From NCBI GenBank assembly GCA_024760905.1, contig CM045729.1:76366050-76430049 (forward strand): 64,000 nucleotides of DNA, in the 5' to 3' direction. Below, in pieces: positions 22,700 to 36,039 of the stretch. The first letter of the stretch is position 1. Each line of letters starts with the position of its first letter. The translations under genes and the position numbers were made by a program. Below the pieces are notes generated by a model. It was not told where the DNA came from. It did not search any database and saw only the letters and a list, made by a program, of their open reading frames with translations. Origin of the DNA: Plotosus lineatus (taxonomy: Eukaryota; Chordata; Actinopteri; Siluriformes; Plotosidae).

Positions 22700-23360
22700 T
22701 TTCCATGGTGCTATGAGGCCAGCTAGATCAGGAAACAGCTCTGCCTTCAACCCTCTTCCTCAGTGTGTATTTGTTTCATTATTTCAACATTTTTATCCTT
22801 ATATTAGTTTAGATTTAAAGAATAAAAATTGACATGATGACTTCCTAAATTACAATAAAGCATACATACTGTGTAGCTATGTGCTTTATGCATCTGAATT
22901 ACATGTTCTTTCCTCTCGTAAAGAAGATATTTTCCATCTTGCACTTTAATTATTTTAATTATTTTGCGAAGTACTTTCATAACCAATGCAAATTGGAACT
23001 ATGGCCCTGATTGACGGTTCAGCCTATTATTCTGGTTATTAATGTAACAGTACTTTATTTCTAGGACAGAAATTAAAGATAATTTATTGCAAGAAACCCC
23101 ACTGCCCATATCTTTGATTTTACAATAGACAAAAGGCTTTGTCTGCACTGATGGGTCAAAAGGAAACACAATACTGTATCAATAATTTTTGCTTTACTGT
23201 TTTATATTGATCACTGTTACGGTGGATTCAAGGCAAACTGTGTTAAGTACTGTGTGAAAGGCAGGAAAATTCACTCCAAATACAATACTGGTCATTTTCA
23301 TGTATATACGTATTCAAATCTAAAGGCAATTTGGCTTGGCAATCAGTTTATTTGAACTTT
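22700..23360. other. Unique AT-rich DNA
   Basis: Nothing coding or repetitive is recognised. Confidence 0.4.
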
Positions 23361-23363
23361 TAG

Positions 23364-26300
23364 TTTCTTCTTCTTCTTTTCCTTTCGGCTGTTCCCTTCA
23401 GGGATCGCCACAGCAAATGATCTGCCTCCATCTCACCCTGTCCTCTGCATCTTCTTCTCTGACTCCAACTGCATTCATTTCTTCCATCACCACATCTATA
23501 AATCTCTTCTTTGGTCTTCCTCTAGGCCTTCTGCCTGGTAGTTCAAACCTCAGCATCCAACTGCCAATATACTCACTATCCCTCCTCTGTACATGTCCAA
23601 ACCATCTCAATCCAGCCTCTCTGACTTTGTCTCCAAAACATCTTACATGGGCTGTCCCTCTGATGTATTCATTTCTGATCCTATCCATCCTCGTTACTCC
23701 CAGAGAGAACCTCAGCATTTTCATCTCTGCTACCTCCAGCTCTGCCTCCTGCTTTTTCCTCAGCACCGCTGTTTCTAAGCCATACAACATCGCTGGCCTC
23801 ACCACCATCTTGTACACTTTTCCTTTCATTCTTGCTGACACTCTCCTATCGCATATCACACCAGACACTTTTCTCGAATCATTCCAGCCTGCCTGCACAC
23901 GCTTATTCACCTCTTTTCCTCACTCTCCATTGCTCTGGATTGTTGAGCCTAAGTACTTAAAATCCTCCACCTTCGTTATCTCTGCTCCCTGTAACATCAC
24001 CGTTCCTCCTGGGTCCTTCTCATTCACAGACGTGTATTCTGATTTTCTGAGGCTAACCTTCATTCCCCTCCTTTCCAGGGCATACCTCCACCTCTCTAGA
24101 TTTTCCTCCACTTGTTCTCTGCTCTCACTGCAGATCACAATGTCATCTGCAAACATCATAGTCCATGGAGATTCTTGTCTCACCTTGTCTGTCAGCCTGT
24201 CCATTACCATAGCAAACAAGAAGGGGCTCAGAGCTGACCTTTGATGCAGTCCCACATCCACCTTGAATCCGTTAATCACACCGACAGCACACCTCACCAC
24301 TGTCTTACATCGCTCATACATGTCCTGCACCACTCTAACATACTTCTCTACCACTCCAGACTTCCTCATGCAATACCACAGTTCTTCTCTTGGCACCCTG
24401 TCATATGCTTTTTCCAGATCCACAAAAGCACAATGCAGTTCTCTCTGACCTTCTCTGTACTTCTCTATTAACATCCTCAAAGCAAACATTGCATCTGTGG
24501 TGCTCTTTCTTGGAATGAAACCAAACTGTTGTTCACAAATGCTGACCTCTGCCCTTAGTCTAGCTTCCACTATTCTTTCCCATAACTTCATCATATGGCT
24601 CATCAACTTTATCCCTCTGTAGTTGCTGCAACTCTGCACGTCTCCCTTGTTCTTTAAAATGGGCATCAGCACACTTCTCCTCCATTCCTCCGGCATCTGC
24701 TCACTCTCTAGGACCTTGTTGAATGTTCTTGGAAGAAAATCTACTGCTACCTCTCCTAGACACTTCCATACCTCCACAGGTATATCATCAGGACCAAATG
24801 CCTTTCCATTCTTCATCCTCTTCAATGCCCTTCTCATTTTCCTCATTCATCAGCTCTTCAAAGTACTCTTTCCATCTTCCCAGCACACTTCTGTAATCAG
24901 TCAATACATTTCCCTCTCTGTCCTTTATCAATCTAACTTGCTGCATGTCCTTCCCATCTCTAGCTCTCTGCTGTGCCAACCTGTATAGATAATTTTCTCC
25001 CTCCTTACTGTCCAACCTATCATACAAGTCATCATACGCCCTCTGTTTGGCCTTAGCCACTACTACTTTCGCCTTACGCTGTGTCTCCCTGTACTCCTGT
25101 TTGCTCTCTTCGGTCCTCTCAATGTCCCACTTCTTCTTAGCTAATCTCTTCCTTTGTACACACTCCTGCACTTCCTCATTCCACCACCAAGTCTCCTTAT
25201 CTACTTTCCTTCCAGAGGAAACACCAAGTACTCTCCTACCTGTGTCCCTGATCACATTTGCTGTGGTTGTCCAGTCATCTGGGAGCACTTTCTGGCCACC
25301 CAAAGCCTGTTTCAGCTCCTCATTGGAGACAACACAACACTTCCTTTTTCAACTTCCACCACTTTGTCTTCTGCTCTGCGTTTTCCTTCTTCACCTTCCT
25401 CACCATCAGCGTCATCCTGCATACCACCATCCTATGCTGTTTGACAACACTCTCACCCACTACTACTTTGCAGTCACTGACTTCCTTCAAATTACATCGC
25501 CTACACAAGATGTAGTCTACCCGTGTGCTCACACCTCCACTTTTAGAAGTCACCCTATGCTCCTGTTTCTTCTGGAAGAAAGTATTCACCACAGCCATGT
25601 CCATCCTTTTTGCAAAATCGATCAACATCTGTCCTTCTGTTGTTCCTGTCCTGGATACCAAACCTGCCCATCACTTCCTTGTCCCCTCTGTTGCCTGCAC
25701 CAACATGTCTATTGAAGTCTGCACCAATGACCACTCTTTCACCTCTAAGTCACTCCAGAATCTCTCCTTCTCTTCTAGCTCACATCCTGCCTGTGGGGCT
25801 TATGCTCTAACAACATTGAGCATCACACCTTCAATTTCTAACTTGAGACTAATCACTCTGTCTCACACTCTTTTCACTCCTAGAACATTCCTGACAAACT
25901 CCTCCTTCAAGATGACTCCTACTCCATTTCTCTTCCCATCCACACCATGATAAAACAGCTTAAACCCTGCTCCTAAGCTTTTAGCTTTGTTACCTTTCCA
26001 CCTGGTCTCCTGAACACACAATATGTCCACTTTCTTCCTCTGTATCATGTCAGCCAGCTCTCTATCTTTTCTTTGCATAGTTCCAACATTCAAAGTCCCT
26101 ACTCTCAGTCCTATACTCATGCCTTTCCTCTTCTCTCTCTGCCTATGGACACGACTCCCGCCTCTCCTTCTTCGATGTCTTCGACCAACAGTAGTCCAAG
26201 TTCCATCAGCACCCTGTTGATTGGCAGCACTGATGGTGGTCGTTGTTAACCCGGGCCTCGACCGATCCGGAATGGGGGTCATACTTCTGATTTGCATCAT

Positions 26301-26430
26301 AAAAGTTTGGTATTGGTTTTACGTCGGATGCCCTTCCTGACACAACCCTCTGCATTTCTCCGGGCTTGGGACCAGCGTAAGGGGGAGAGACACTGGTTAG
26401 TGCCCCCCCACCCGCCTCATGGCTGCATTA
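23364..26430 (-). mobile_element. LINE family A copy 3, full length
   Basis: The 3' end at left has the GAA-repeat tail (TTTCTTCTTCTTCTTTTCC on the plus strand). The 5' end at right is the GAATGCAGCCATGAGGCGGG-type start, so about 3.07 kb of element is present. No clear target duplication. This copy has the longest RT frame of the minus-strand copies. Confidence 0.92.
23398..26300 (-). pseudogene. LINE A EN-RT polyprotein, few breaks
   Basis: Order on the minus strand: 145-codon N-terminal piece (25,863-26,300) with GRRHRRRRGGSR, VGTLNVGTMQRKDRELADMI and VDILCVQETRWKG; endonuclease and linker pieces (25,320-25,661, with YILCRRCNLKEVSDCKVVVG and QHRMVVCRM); linker 24,788-25,303 with ETWWWNEEVQECVQRKRLAK; then a 308-codon RT piece (23,920-24,846) with AFGPDDIPVEVWKC, NKGDVQSCSNYRGIKL, EQQFGFIPRKSTTDAMFALR, FVDLEKAYDRVPREELW and FADDIVICSES; and the C-terminal piece 23,398-23,910 with RRPRGRPKKRF. 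The RT catalytic box is intact, but stops and frameshifts separate the pieces. Confidence 0.88.
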
Positions 26431-26605
26431 TATATAAAGACACATCAAAAAAATTTAAATATATACCTTGCTTTCTTACACATACAGTAACAGTAAGCAT
26501 TTCCATGACCAGACCGATCAGTAAACAACATGGAGTATAACTGTAAAACCATGGCTGCTTCAAAATAATTTCAGCTTCACACATTTTTGGTTCATTCTCA
26601 GGGCA

Positions 26606-26700
26606 GTGGTAACCAGCTAGTAGGGTTTTGGATTACTAATCCCAAAATTGGGAGTTCACTCTGGGTTGTCACTGGTAGAGAATGTTTAGTGCTGAAGGCT
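26606..26700 (+). mobile_element. SINE-1 head fragment
   Basis: AGTGGTAACCAGCTAGTAGG, TTTTGGATTACTAATCCC and GGGAGTTCACTCTGGGTTGT follow the head order of SINE-1 (GGTAAGGGCGCTGGATCACT...) with heavy divergence. The body is missing. Confidence 0.4.
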
Positions 26701-27311
26701 AACTAAAAGGCTGACATTCAGTATATTTTAATTTTTCTTTTTGGGTGTTATATGTCTAAAATTAGCCATACAAATGGTATTGCTTATTTGGTTCCTGTTT
26801 GAACAACTAAAATTTACACATGAAAGAGAGCTCTCAGAAATTTATCCAGATTTCTAAACTTTTCTTCGAGTTTGTTTTACCTCAAGTGAGAACATATCAT
26901 TATATGCACTTAGCATAATTAATTACTGTGAAGCATTGGAAATATTTTTATGGCTCCAAAAACCAGGATATTCTCCATTAGCAGTTGTGGGGTTTAGTGG
27001 TCGGAGATGAGGAAGTGACTGTTGCCAAAAGTCAAGCTTGCCAGACTCAAGAACTAAAGGTCAAGTCCAACCTTTTGGATTGTCATATTTCACTTGTGTG
27101 CAAGTGAAATATGAGCCCTCTGGTTGCCATAATTTGATCTATGAGAAAATAAATGGAACAAAATCCCTCCCCACATTGAGACCTAACTGCTATTCCATAA
27201 CAGAGCAAACAAGGACACACATCTAAATTTTTAACTTCCTAATATTGGCATGTGTGCTAGCAAGTAATTACTCAAGCTATATAATTTACTGTTATAATAA
27301 TATAATCCTCC
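26700..27311. other. Unique DNA, no gene recognised
   Basis: A short local inverted repeat around 27,090-27,112 (TTTCACTTG...CAAGTGAAATA) is the only structure seen. Confidence 0.4.
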
Positions 27312-27545
27312 CAGTACAGCTAACTGGGTTATCAGAGGCTGGCCATGTCTCTCACTGTCTATGGTGTGAGGCATGTAAAATAACCATTGCTGACTTTCAG
27401 CAAGAGTAGGCTGCATTGCCATCAGCGTGTGTCCGCCTTGCGATGGCCTGGAGAGCTCTCTGGGGTGTACACTGCCCTTGCCCAGAATCGGCTGGGATGG
27501 CCTTCCCGTGACCCTAATTGGGATTAAGCGATTACAGAAAATGAA
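27312..27545 (+). mobile_element. SINE-1 copy with its own tail, 5'-truncated
   Basis: It starts CAGTACAGCTAACTGGGTTA and contains GGCCATGTCTCTCACTGTCT, AACCATTGCTGACTTTCAGC and GCCATCAGCGTGTGTCCGCC, then the tail CCCTAATTGGGATTAAGCGA and AGAAAATGAAAAAATCAATA. It is 39 bases upstream of the chimeric SINE, which shares the front half but not the tail. Confidence 0.85.
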
Positions 27546-27583
27546 AAAATCAATACACCATGATAAATTGAGAAGTATCAATA

Positions 27584-27942
27584 ATTGGCAATAGTGGCCT
27601 GGTGGTAAGGGCGCTGGATCACTGATCCTAAGGTTAGGGGTTCGAGTCCCACTCTCCACAAGGTTGTCACTGCCCCCCCAGTGCAGCTAACTGGGTTATC
27701 AAAGGCCGGTCATGTCTCTCAATGTCTATGGTGTGAGGCATGTAAAAGAACCATTGCTGACTTTCATAAAGAGTAGGCTGCAAAGCTGTCAGTGTGTTTC
27801 TGCCCCTTGCTAAAGGGTTGTGTCAGGAAGGGCATCCACCTTAAAAAAAAAAAAAAAAAGCAGGCCAAATCAAACATGCAAATCAGATGATTTGCTGTGG
27901 CGACCCCTGAAAAAGGGGAAAAAAAGCCAAAAAGAAAAGAAC
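27584..27942 (+). mobile_element. Chimeric SINE: tRNA head + SINE-1 body + LINE A 5' UTR and 3' end
   Basis: The head at 27,598-27,655 has an A-box-like GGCCTGGTGGTAAGGGC and a clear B box GGTTCGAGTCCC (27,639-27,650). The SINE-1 body runs to GTCAGTGTGTTTCTGCCCC. LINE A 5' UTR sequence follows (AGGGTTGTGTCAGGAAGGGC, TTAAAA, GCCAAATCAAACATG), joined at AATCA/GATGATTTGC to the LINE A 3' end (GATTTGCTGTGGCGACCCCT, AAAGCCAAAAAGAAAAGAAC). It is flanked by a 19-base duplication, AAATTGAGAAGTATCAATA at 27,565-27,583 and the same with one change at 27,943-27,961. The head suggests RNA polymerase III transcription and the 3' end suggests use of the LINE A reverse transcriptase; both are inferences. 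Confidence 0.88.
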
Positions 27943-28214
27943 AAATTGAGAATTATCAATAAGACACATTTTCATATTTTTATTTTCATACTTTCATCTT
28001 TTTTCCATGTTATCCTTTCTTAGGTTTACAAGGAGGCTGGACCGCAACCCAGTCATTCTTACTGTGTAACAGATGTGCTATCCACTGTGCTTATAAGCAA
28101 TCCATCCATTCGTTCATTTTCTTATCTGCTTAATCATGATTAATTAACTTTTTCATTTGTAAAATTAAGACACATTTTGAAACAAAATGTAAGAACAATA
28201 CACAACGTCTATAC

Positions 28215-28430
28215 CAGTGGTTCGTAACCTTGTTCGTGGTACTGAACCCCACCAGTTTCATATGCTTATTCACCGAACCCTTCTTTAGTGAAAAATAAAA
28301 TATGATTTTTTTTCAAATTCAAGACATAGGTATATGTTTTTACTGGTGCACCAAAATGAACCGTGCATTAACATCACTGTGTTCAAAGAACAAAACCAAT
28401 ACAATGCATGAACCCCCCCCCATCACAACT
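28215..28430 (+). mobile_element. hAT-like non-autonomous element, left end
   Basis: CAGTGGTTCGTAACCTTGTT is a hAT-style terminus, followed by TACTGAACCCCACCAGTTTC and TTCACCGAACCCTTCTTTAG. I could not find the matching right terminus, so the right border is approximate. Confidence 0.5.
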
Positions 28431-28504
28431 ACTTACATTTTTATGTGAGGGGCGCATCTGAGTGCGAGTGCGCACTTGCATCTGTATGTGTGTGTATTTG
28501 TTTT

Positions 28505-28620
28505 ATTTACATCTTATGCATTATTTTTGAATGCTTAATCATTATTATAAGCATTTATAGTATTGAATATGTATTTATTGATATTATATACATGTATACA
28601 TGTATGTATACGTCAGTCAG
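28505..28620 (+). mobile_element. Fragment of the 11,240 MITE interior
   Basis: TTATGCATTATTTTTGAATG, TTATAAGCATTTATAGTATT and ATGTATGTATACGTCAGTCA match the interior of the 11,240-11,478 element. The CAGGGATCCCTC ends are absent. Confidence 0.65.
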
Positions 28621-28623
28621 CAC

Positions 28624-28625
<2 letters not shown>

Positions 28626-28664
<39 letters not shown>

Positions 28665-28685
28665 TGCGTGAGTGAGTGCGTGAGT

Positions 28686-28766
<81 letters not shown>
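28626..28766. repeat. (TG)n-(GA)n compound microsatellite
   Basis: About 18 TG units, a GTGAGTGCG patch, then about 38 GA units. A purine-only strand runs through the GA part. Confidence 0.97.
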
Positions 28767-28770
<4 letters not shown>

Positions 28771-28869
28771 AGAGTGTTGGACTTGAGACGGTCTGACAAG
28801 CTGTTCATGGTGTACCCTGCCTTTATATTTACAAAATCATCAAGAGTCCTGCAATGCAGCATCAAGGTC

Positions 28870-28880
28870 TGTTATGCTAT
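28870..28880 (+). repeat. Rex3 target-site duplication, left copy
   Basis: TGTTATGCTAT, repeated perfectly at 32,085-32,095. Confidence 0.8.
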
Positions 28881-31800
28881 CATCATCATCATCATCTTCT
28901 TCCGCTTAGTCCAGGGTCGGGTCGCGGGGGCAGCAACCTTAGCAAAAAGGTCCAGACATCCCTCTCCCGAGCTACTTCCTCCAACTCTCCCGGGGGGACA
29001 CCGAGGCGGTCCCAGACAAGCCGAGAGACATAGTCCCTCCAGCGTGTTCTAGGTCGACCCCGGGGTCTCTTCCCGATTGGAAATGCCCGAAACACCACAC
29101 CAGGGAGGCGTCCGGGGGGCATTCTGACCAGATGCCCGAGCCACCTCAGCTGGCCCCTCTCAATGCGGAGGAGCAGCGGATCTACTCCGAGCTATCCCCG
29201 GATGGCGGAGCTTCTCACCCTATCTCTAAGGGAGAACCCCGCCACCCGGCGAAGAAAGCTCATTTCAGCCGCTAGTATCCGTGATCTTGTTCTTTCGGTC
29301 ATTACCCAAAGCTCGTGACCATAGGTGAGGGTTGGAACGTAGATCGACTGGTAAATTGAGAGCTTCGCCTTGCGGCTCAGCTCCTTTTTCACCACAACAG
29401 ACCGGTACAGGCACCGCTTAACAGCAGAGGCTGCAGCGATCCGTCTGTCGATCTCTCGCTCCATCCTTCCCTCACTCATAAACAAGACCCCAAGATACTT
29501 AAACTCCTCCACTTGGGGCAGGACCTCATTCCCGACCCGGAGGGTGCATTCCACCATTGTCCGACTGAGAACCATGGCCTCGGACTTGGAGGTACTGATC
29601 TTCATCCCAGCTGCTTCGCACTCAGCTGCGAATCGCTCCAATGAGAGCTGGAGGGCCCGACTTGATGAAGCCAAAAGGACAACATCATCCGCAAAAAGCA
29701 GAGACGATATCCGATGGCCACCAAACCAGAACCCCTCATCGCCTTGACTGCGCCTAGAAATTCTGTCCATAAAAATTATGAACAGAATCGGTGACAAAGG
29801 ACAGCCTTGGCAGACTCCAACTCCCACTGGAAACGAATCCGACCTGCTGTTACCAATACGGACCAAACTCTGGCTCCGGTGATACAGCGACCGAATCGCT
29901 CGTAGCAACGGATCCGGAACGCCGTATTCTCGGAGCACGCCCCACAAGATCTTTCGAGGGACACGGTCGAAAGCCTTCTCCAAATCCACAAAGCACATGT
30001 GGACAGATGGGCAAACTCCCATGCCCCCTCCAGAATCCTGTGGAGCGTATAGAGTTGGTCAAGAGTGCTGCGGCCAGGACGAAAACCACATTGTTCCTTC
30101 TGAATCCGAGGTTCGACTATCGGTCGGATCCTCCTCTCTAGTACCCCTGCATAGACTTTCCCAGGTAGGCTGAGGAATGTAATTCCCCGATAATTGGAAC
30201 ACACCCTCCGGTCCCCCTTCTTAAAAATTGGGACCACCACCCCAGTTTGCCAATCCAGAGGTACAGCCCCCGATGACCACGCGATGTTGCAGAGACATGT
30301 CCACCAAGACAGTCCTACAACATCCAGAACCCTGAGATATTCAGGGCGGATCTCATCCAACCCCGGAGCCCGACCACCAAGAAGCTTTTCGACGACCTCA
30401 GTAACCTCCACTCCAGTGATGGGCAGACCCCCGCCCAAACTCCCAGGGTCTTCCTCCTCCAAAGAGGGCGTGTTGGTAGGATTGAGGAAATCCGCAAAGT
30501 ATACTCTCAACCTCCCAACAACATTCCCATTCAAGGTGAGCAGCTCCCCACCTCCACTATAAACAGTGTTTGTGGAGAACTGCTTCCCCCTCCTGAGGCA
30601 TCCGATGGTGGTCCAGAACCTTTTTGAGGCCAACCGATAATCACTCTCCAGGCCTTCACCGAACTCCTCATATGCCCGACATTTTGCATTGCGACAGCTT
30701 CGGCTGCAGCACGCTTGGCCTGCCGGTACCTGTCTGCTTCCTTGGGAGTGCCACAGGCCAATAACACCCCATAGGCCTCCTTTTTCAGGTGGACAGCACC
30801 CATCACCACAGGTGGCCACCACCGAATTTGGGGATTACCGTCACGACAAGCACTGATGACCTTCCGGTCACAGTTATGAGCTGCCACCTGAGCAATGGAG
30901 GCACAAAACATGGCCCATTCGATTCCATGTCCCCGCCTCCTCCGAACGTGGTTGTAGCTCTGCCGGAGGTGGGAGTTAAAGGCCTCTCGGACAGGGGCTC
31001 CGCCAAACGTTCCCAGCAGACCCTGATTACACGCTTGGGCCTGCCAGGTCTGGAAGGCAACCTCCCACACCACCGAAGCCAACTCACCACCAGGTAGTGA
31101 TCGGTAGACAGCTCAGCTCCTCTCTTCACCCGAGTGTCCAGAACATATGGTCGCAAGTCCGATGACATGACTACAAAGTCAATCATCGAACTGCGACCTA
31201 AGTGTCCTGGTGCCAAGTGCACTTATGGACACCCTTATGTTCGAACATGGTGTTCGTGATAGACAAACTATGACGAGCACAGAAGTCCAACAACGACACA
31301 CCATTCGGATTCAGACTGGAGAGGCCGTGCCTACCGATCACACCCTTCCAGGTCACACTATTGTTGCCCACATGGGCGTTGAAGTCTCCCAAGACAACGA
31401 GCGAGTCTCCCGAGGGAGCCGTTCTCCAACACCCCCCAAAGACTCCAAAAGGGTGGGTACTCTGAACTGTCTTTTGGTGCATAAGCACAAATAACAGTCA
31501 GGACCCGCCCCCCCACCCGAAGACGGAGGGAAGCTACCCTTTCGTCAACCAGGGAGAACCCCAACATTTGGGCACCAAGACGGGGGGCAACAAGAATACC
31601 CACACCGGCTCGCCGCCTCTCCCCATGAGCAACTCCAGAATAGAAGAAGGTCCAGCCTCTTTCGAGATGGATGGTTCCAGAGCCCAAGCTATGCGTTGAG
31701 GTGAGCCCGACTATATCTAGTCGATATCTCTCCACCTCACGCACCAAATCAGGCTCCTTTCCCGCCAGAGAGGTGACATTCCATGTCCCGAAGGTCAGAG

Positions 31801-32084
31801 TAAGCAGCCGAGGATCAGTCCGACAGAACCCATGCCTTTGGCTGCCACCCAACTCACACTGCACCCGACCCCTAAAACTCCTCCCACGGGTGGTGGGTCC
31901 ATGGGAGGGCGGACCCATGTCTCCTTTTCGGGCTGGGCCCGGCCAGGCTCCATGGGCATAAGCCCGACCACCAGGCGCTCGCCTTCGAGCCCCTTCCCTG
32001 GGCCTGGCTCCAGGATGGAACCCCGGTGACCCGCGTCCGGGCAAGGGAGACTGCTTCCTTTGTTGTCTCGTGTCTTTAGGGGTT
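28881..32084 (-). mobile_element. Rex3 (RTE clade), near full length, 3.2 kb
   Basis: The 3' end at left has a GAT-repeat tail (ATCATCATC at 28,880-28,892 on the plus strand), and the 5' end is at right. A perfect 11-base target duplication flanks it (28,870-28,880 and 32,085-32,095). Positions 29,789-29,809 and 30,233-30,252 match, with one or two mismatches, the Rex3 PCR primer sites I remember from the fish literature, which identifies the family. GC content is clearly higher than in the surroundings. Confidence 0.93.
28892..32044 (-). pseudogene. Rex3 EN-RT polyprotein, frameshifted
   Basis: Minus-strand order: endonuclease start LTLTFGTWNVTSLAGKEPDL, ERYRLDIVGLTSTHS and [18 protein letters not shown] (31,358-32,044); frameshift; [19 protein letters not shown] (31,198-31,488); one-base shift; SMIDFVVMSSDLRPYVLDTR and STDHYLVVSWLRW (30,803-31,222); linker and RT with GAVPLDWQTGVVVPIFKKGD and EQCGFRPGRSTLDQLYTLHR (29,776-30,822); MCFVDLEKAFDRVPRKILWG, CQGCPLSPILFIIFMDR and LLFADDVVLLASS (29,192-30,022); and the C-terminal LPGVVFRAFPIGKRPRGRPR (28,892-29,122). 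The catalytic EN and RT residues named here are intact, but at least four frameshifts prevent a full protein. Usual Rex3 copies are strongly 5'-truncated, so this length is notable. Confidence 0.88.
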
Positions 32085-32095
32085 TGTTATGCTAT

Positions 32096-33073
32096 ATTAA
32101 GGTTTATTAAGCACTACTAGGTCTAACTATGATTTCCACAGTATTTTTCGATTGGTGTCAATTTGTAAGGAACCTTAATAATCATTGCTAAATTTTTGTC
32201 AGCCAAAAATTTGTCACCATCATCATGACTCTACCAAGTTCCCTTAAGAACATCATGATTCCAGTAAGTTATCTCAAGATCATAACAATTAGATCCGATA
32301 ACACCCACGCTCGTTATGATTCTCACAAATCATGTGGACATTGTGGCCCCAGTGTAAATTCAGGTTAAGTGGTATGGTGGGTGAGTGAGTGAGTAAGAGG
32401 TTCATTCTGAATAATGATTTAACACAATGATAGAATTAAATCATAAGGAACGAGAAGAATGGTGCTGGGGCTTGAATCCCAGCATAATCAATATTGGATA
32501 AAGATCCAATAAAGATTAAATGCATGTACATATAATGTGAGAGCTCATTTTCATTTCCTTTCACATAAACCAATGTCAATACAGTTTAACCCATTTTTCC
32601 ACTCAATGCATTTTCTATATTTACCCAGTGCGTGTGGTACATTGTTTCATCATTGTCAGCTTTAAATCATAATGTGTCCGAAGCATTGTGATTATTCGCT
32701 TAAAATCTGTATGAATGAACATCTATAGACATGCTAGATGTTTCTTTTTAGTTCAGTTAAGAAACATTTCATTTCTCTGACACTTCAATACTTCGGTTAA
32801 ATTCTGCCTAACTTGAAAAATCATTTTGGACCAAAGTGTGTGTCAGGCGGATAAAACCTAAATATAAAACCTGTCTAGTTATAACATCGAGGCTATTTCA
32901 ATTATGTGATTATTGCTAACTTTGAGAAACAAAATAAAACTTTCAATTACATTCAAGAGTGCTGACTTTGTTGAAACGTTGACTGTTTTGTTAACTTAAT
33001 GCTGAAATCAACCAGAGTTAACATTATTTCTGTCCATGGAACAAACAAAAATCAAACAAACAAAATGGAAGTA
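32096..33073. other. Unique AT-rich DNA
   Basis: No gene or known repeat; a GTGA-repeat patch lies at 32,378-32,394. Confidence 0.4.
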
Positions 33074-34457
<1,384 letters not shown>

Positions 34458-34459
34458 TA

Positions 34460-34482
34460 ATACATGTTAAGAAGGAGAAGAT

Positions 34483-34513
<31 letters not shown>

Positions 34514-35710
34514 TTTTTTATTTTTTGCTGAAAACGACCACCATAAATGTTGCTTTACATTTTGTTCATCCGTTCAACAAGTAAATATGCCAAGAGCGAG
34601 ACCTTGACAACCAGTGCCTTTGACATTTAAGTGAACCTGAAATAACTGTATTACAGCACATCTGAAATTGCCTTCTATCAAAATGCTTCAGAGGCTGCAG
34701 ATAAGGTCATGGAAAACAATGTGCTGACTAAAAATTGATTCATAACAAGAGTTTTGCAAATAAATAAATAAATAAATAAATAAATAAATCAAAATAATAA
34801 AAACAAATAAAAATAAATTAATTAAATAAAAAAGTGTGTGGTGACCTTTATCTTTAATTAGTTTAATATGGAAGCTTGGTTGTTTATTTGTGAATTTACA
34901 GAAAGAGGAAGAAATTAAGAAACCATTTTATTTTTTTTTTTCCTATACGAGCATCTTTATGTATAAAAGCCATTTTATCCCACTGCCTGAGATGAAATGC
35001 CAAAACAAACACAATGTGTTTTGTTTAATGTGGTACTGTTTGAGTAATCACCTGAACCAGGTTTTATTTAATATGGAAAAGTATATCTTCTAAAGTAAAT
35101 CACAACTTAATTTATTTGGAAATTAAAAACATCATACCAAGTTTGGCTTTATTGTCAGAATTATATAAAAAGTCAGGTTGCTTCCATTCTAAAAGGAATT
35201 TCATATAAATTAGATCAAGTAGCATACAAAACAACTGTCCATGAATGAGGATAATCACCAACTACTTTGATTATCACTCGTAAACTGTTAAATGATATCT
35301 AATGATCTACAAAATGACTGGCCAAATGTAGCTGGGATTAAGTGCATAGTAAGCATGGATCAGATTTGAGAACCAAAGAAGAGCAAGGCTGAAGTTTGTT
35401 CAAGAGTCTAAGAATTTGACATAGAAGACTGGAGTAACATCATGATCTATGAAAAGTTCAATTTTCAGCTTTTTCTGTCACCTAGTCATCTATTGGTCAG
35501 ATGGGTGAATGCCACACAGCCATGTTAATGAAGATGTGGAGGAAAGAACATGACCACAAGACAACAAATAATGCTGAGCTGATTGAATTTTTGAACCAGA
35601 AGTTGCAAAAAGCTACACAAAAGCATGTAAGAGAATGGTTGAGAGACTGCCAAGACTTATAAAATATATGATTTAAATGTCTGGGTTATTCCACCGAATA
35701 TTGATTGCTA
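34460..35710. other. Unique AT-rich DNA with AAAT/ATTT repeats
   Basis: (ATTT)n lies at 34,484-34,518 and (AAAT)n at 34,760-34,790. The remainder shows no coding or repeat signature that I recognise. Confidence 0.45.
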
Positions 35711-35712
35711 TA

Positions 35713-35900
35713 CTATGTTCCTACATTTACAGCATTTGGCAGATGTCCTTATTTAGAGCGCCTTCTGTTTTTACCTTATTGACACAACTTAGCTGCTGAT
35801 TGTTAAGGTGCTTACTCAAGGGCCCAACAGTTGGTGGACCCCTGATCTTCTGATCAGTAACCCAGTGCCTTGACCACTAAGTCCTCACTGCTCTGAATTC
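35713..35900 (-). mobile_element. SINE-3 copy (V-SINE-like tail)
   Basis: Minus strand: a tRNA-like head around CTTAGTGGTCAAGGCACTGG and TTACTGATCAGAAGATCAGG, then CCCTTGAGTAAGCACCTTAA, and the tail AGGACATCTGCCAAATGCTG with TAAATGTA. The tail order (CTCTAA-ATAAGGACATCTGCCAAATGCTGTAAATG) is the widespread fish SINE tail shared with L2-clade LINEs, as far as I recall. Confidence 0.75.
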
Positions 35901-36039
35901 CATTCAATGGTGAAATATCACTAGTGTGTTGTTTCAAATGAACACCACTTTTGTTGCTGCTGTTGTTATTTTTGACCAAATGCTTATTTTCTGCAGTTAA
36001 ATGCCATATGTAGCAATATTATTTTGTGGAATTTGGGGG

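Noticed and set aside
23336..24244. 302-codon plus-strand frame rich in Ser, Leu, Pro
   Set aside because: It lies exactly antisense to the LINE A RT and C-terminal domain. The same Ser/Leu/Pro-rich antisense frame appears opposite every LINE A copy (for example 55,661-56,428), so it is a shadow of the codon usage.
27598..27655. Functional tRNA gene at a good B box
   Set aside because: The B box GGTTCGAGTCCC is real, but no acceptor stem or full cloverleaf could be paired. The segment is the head of a repeated SINE with target duplications.
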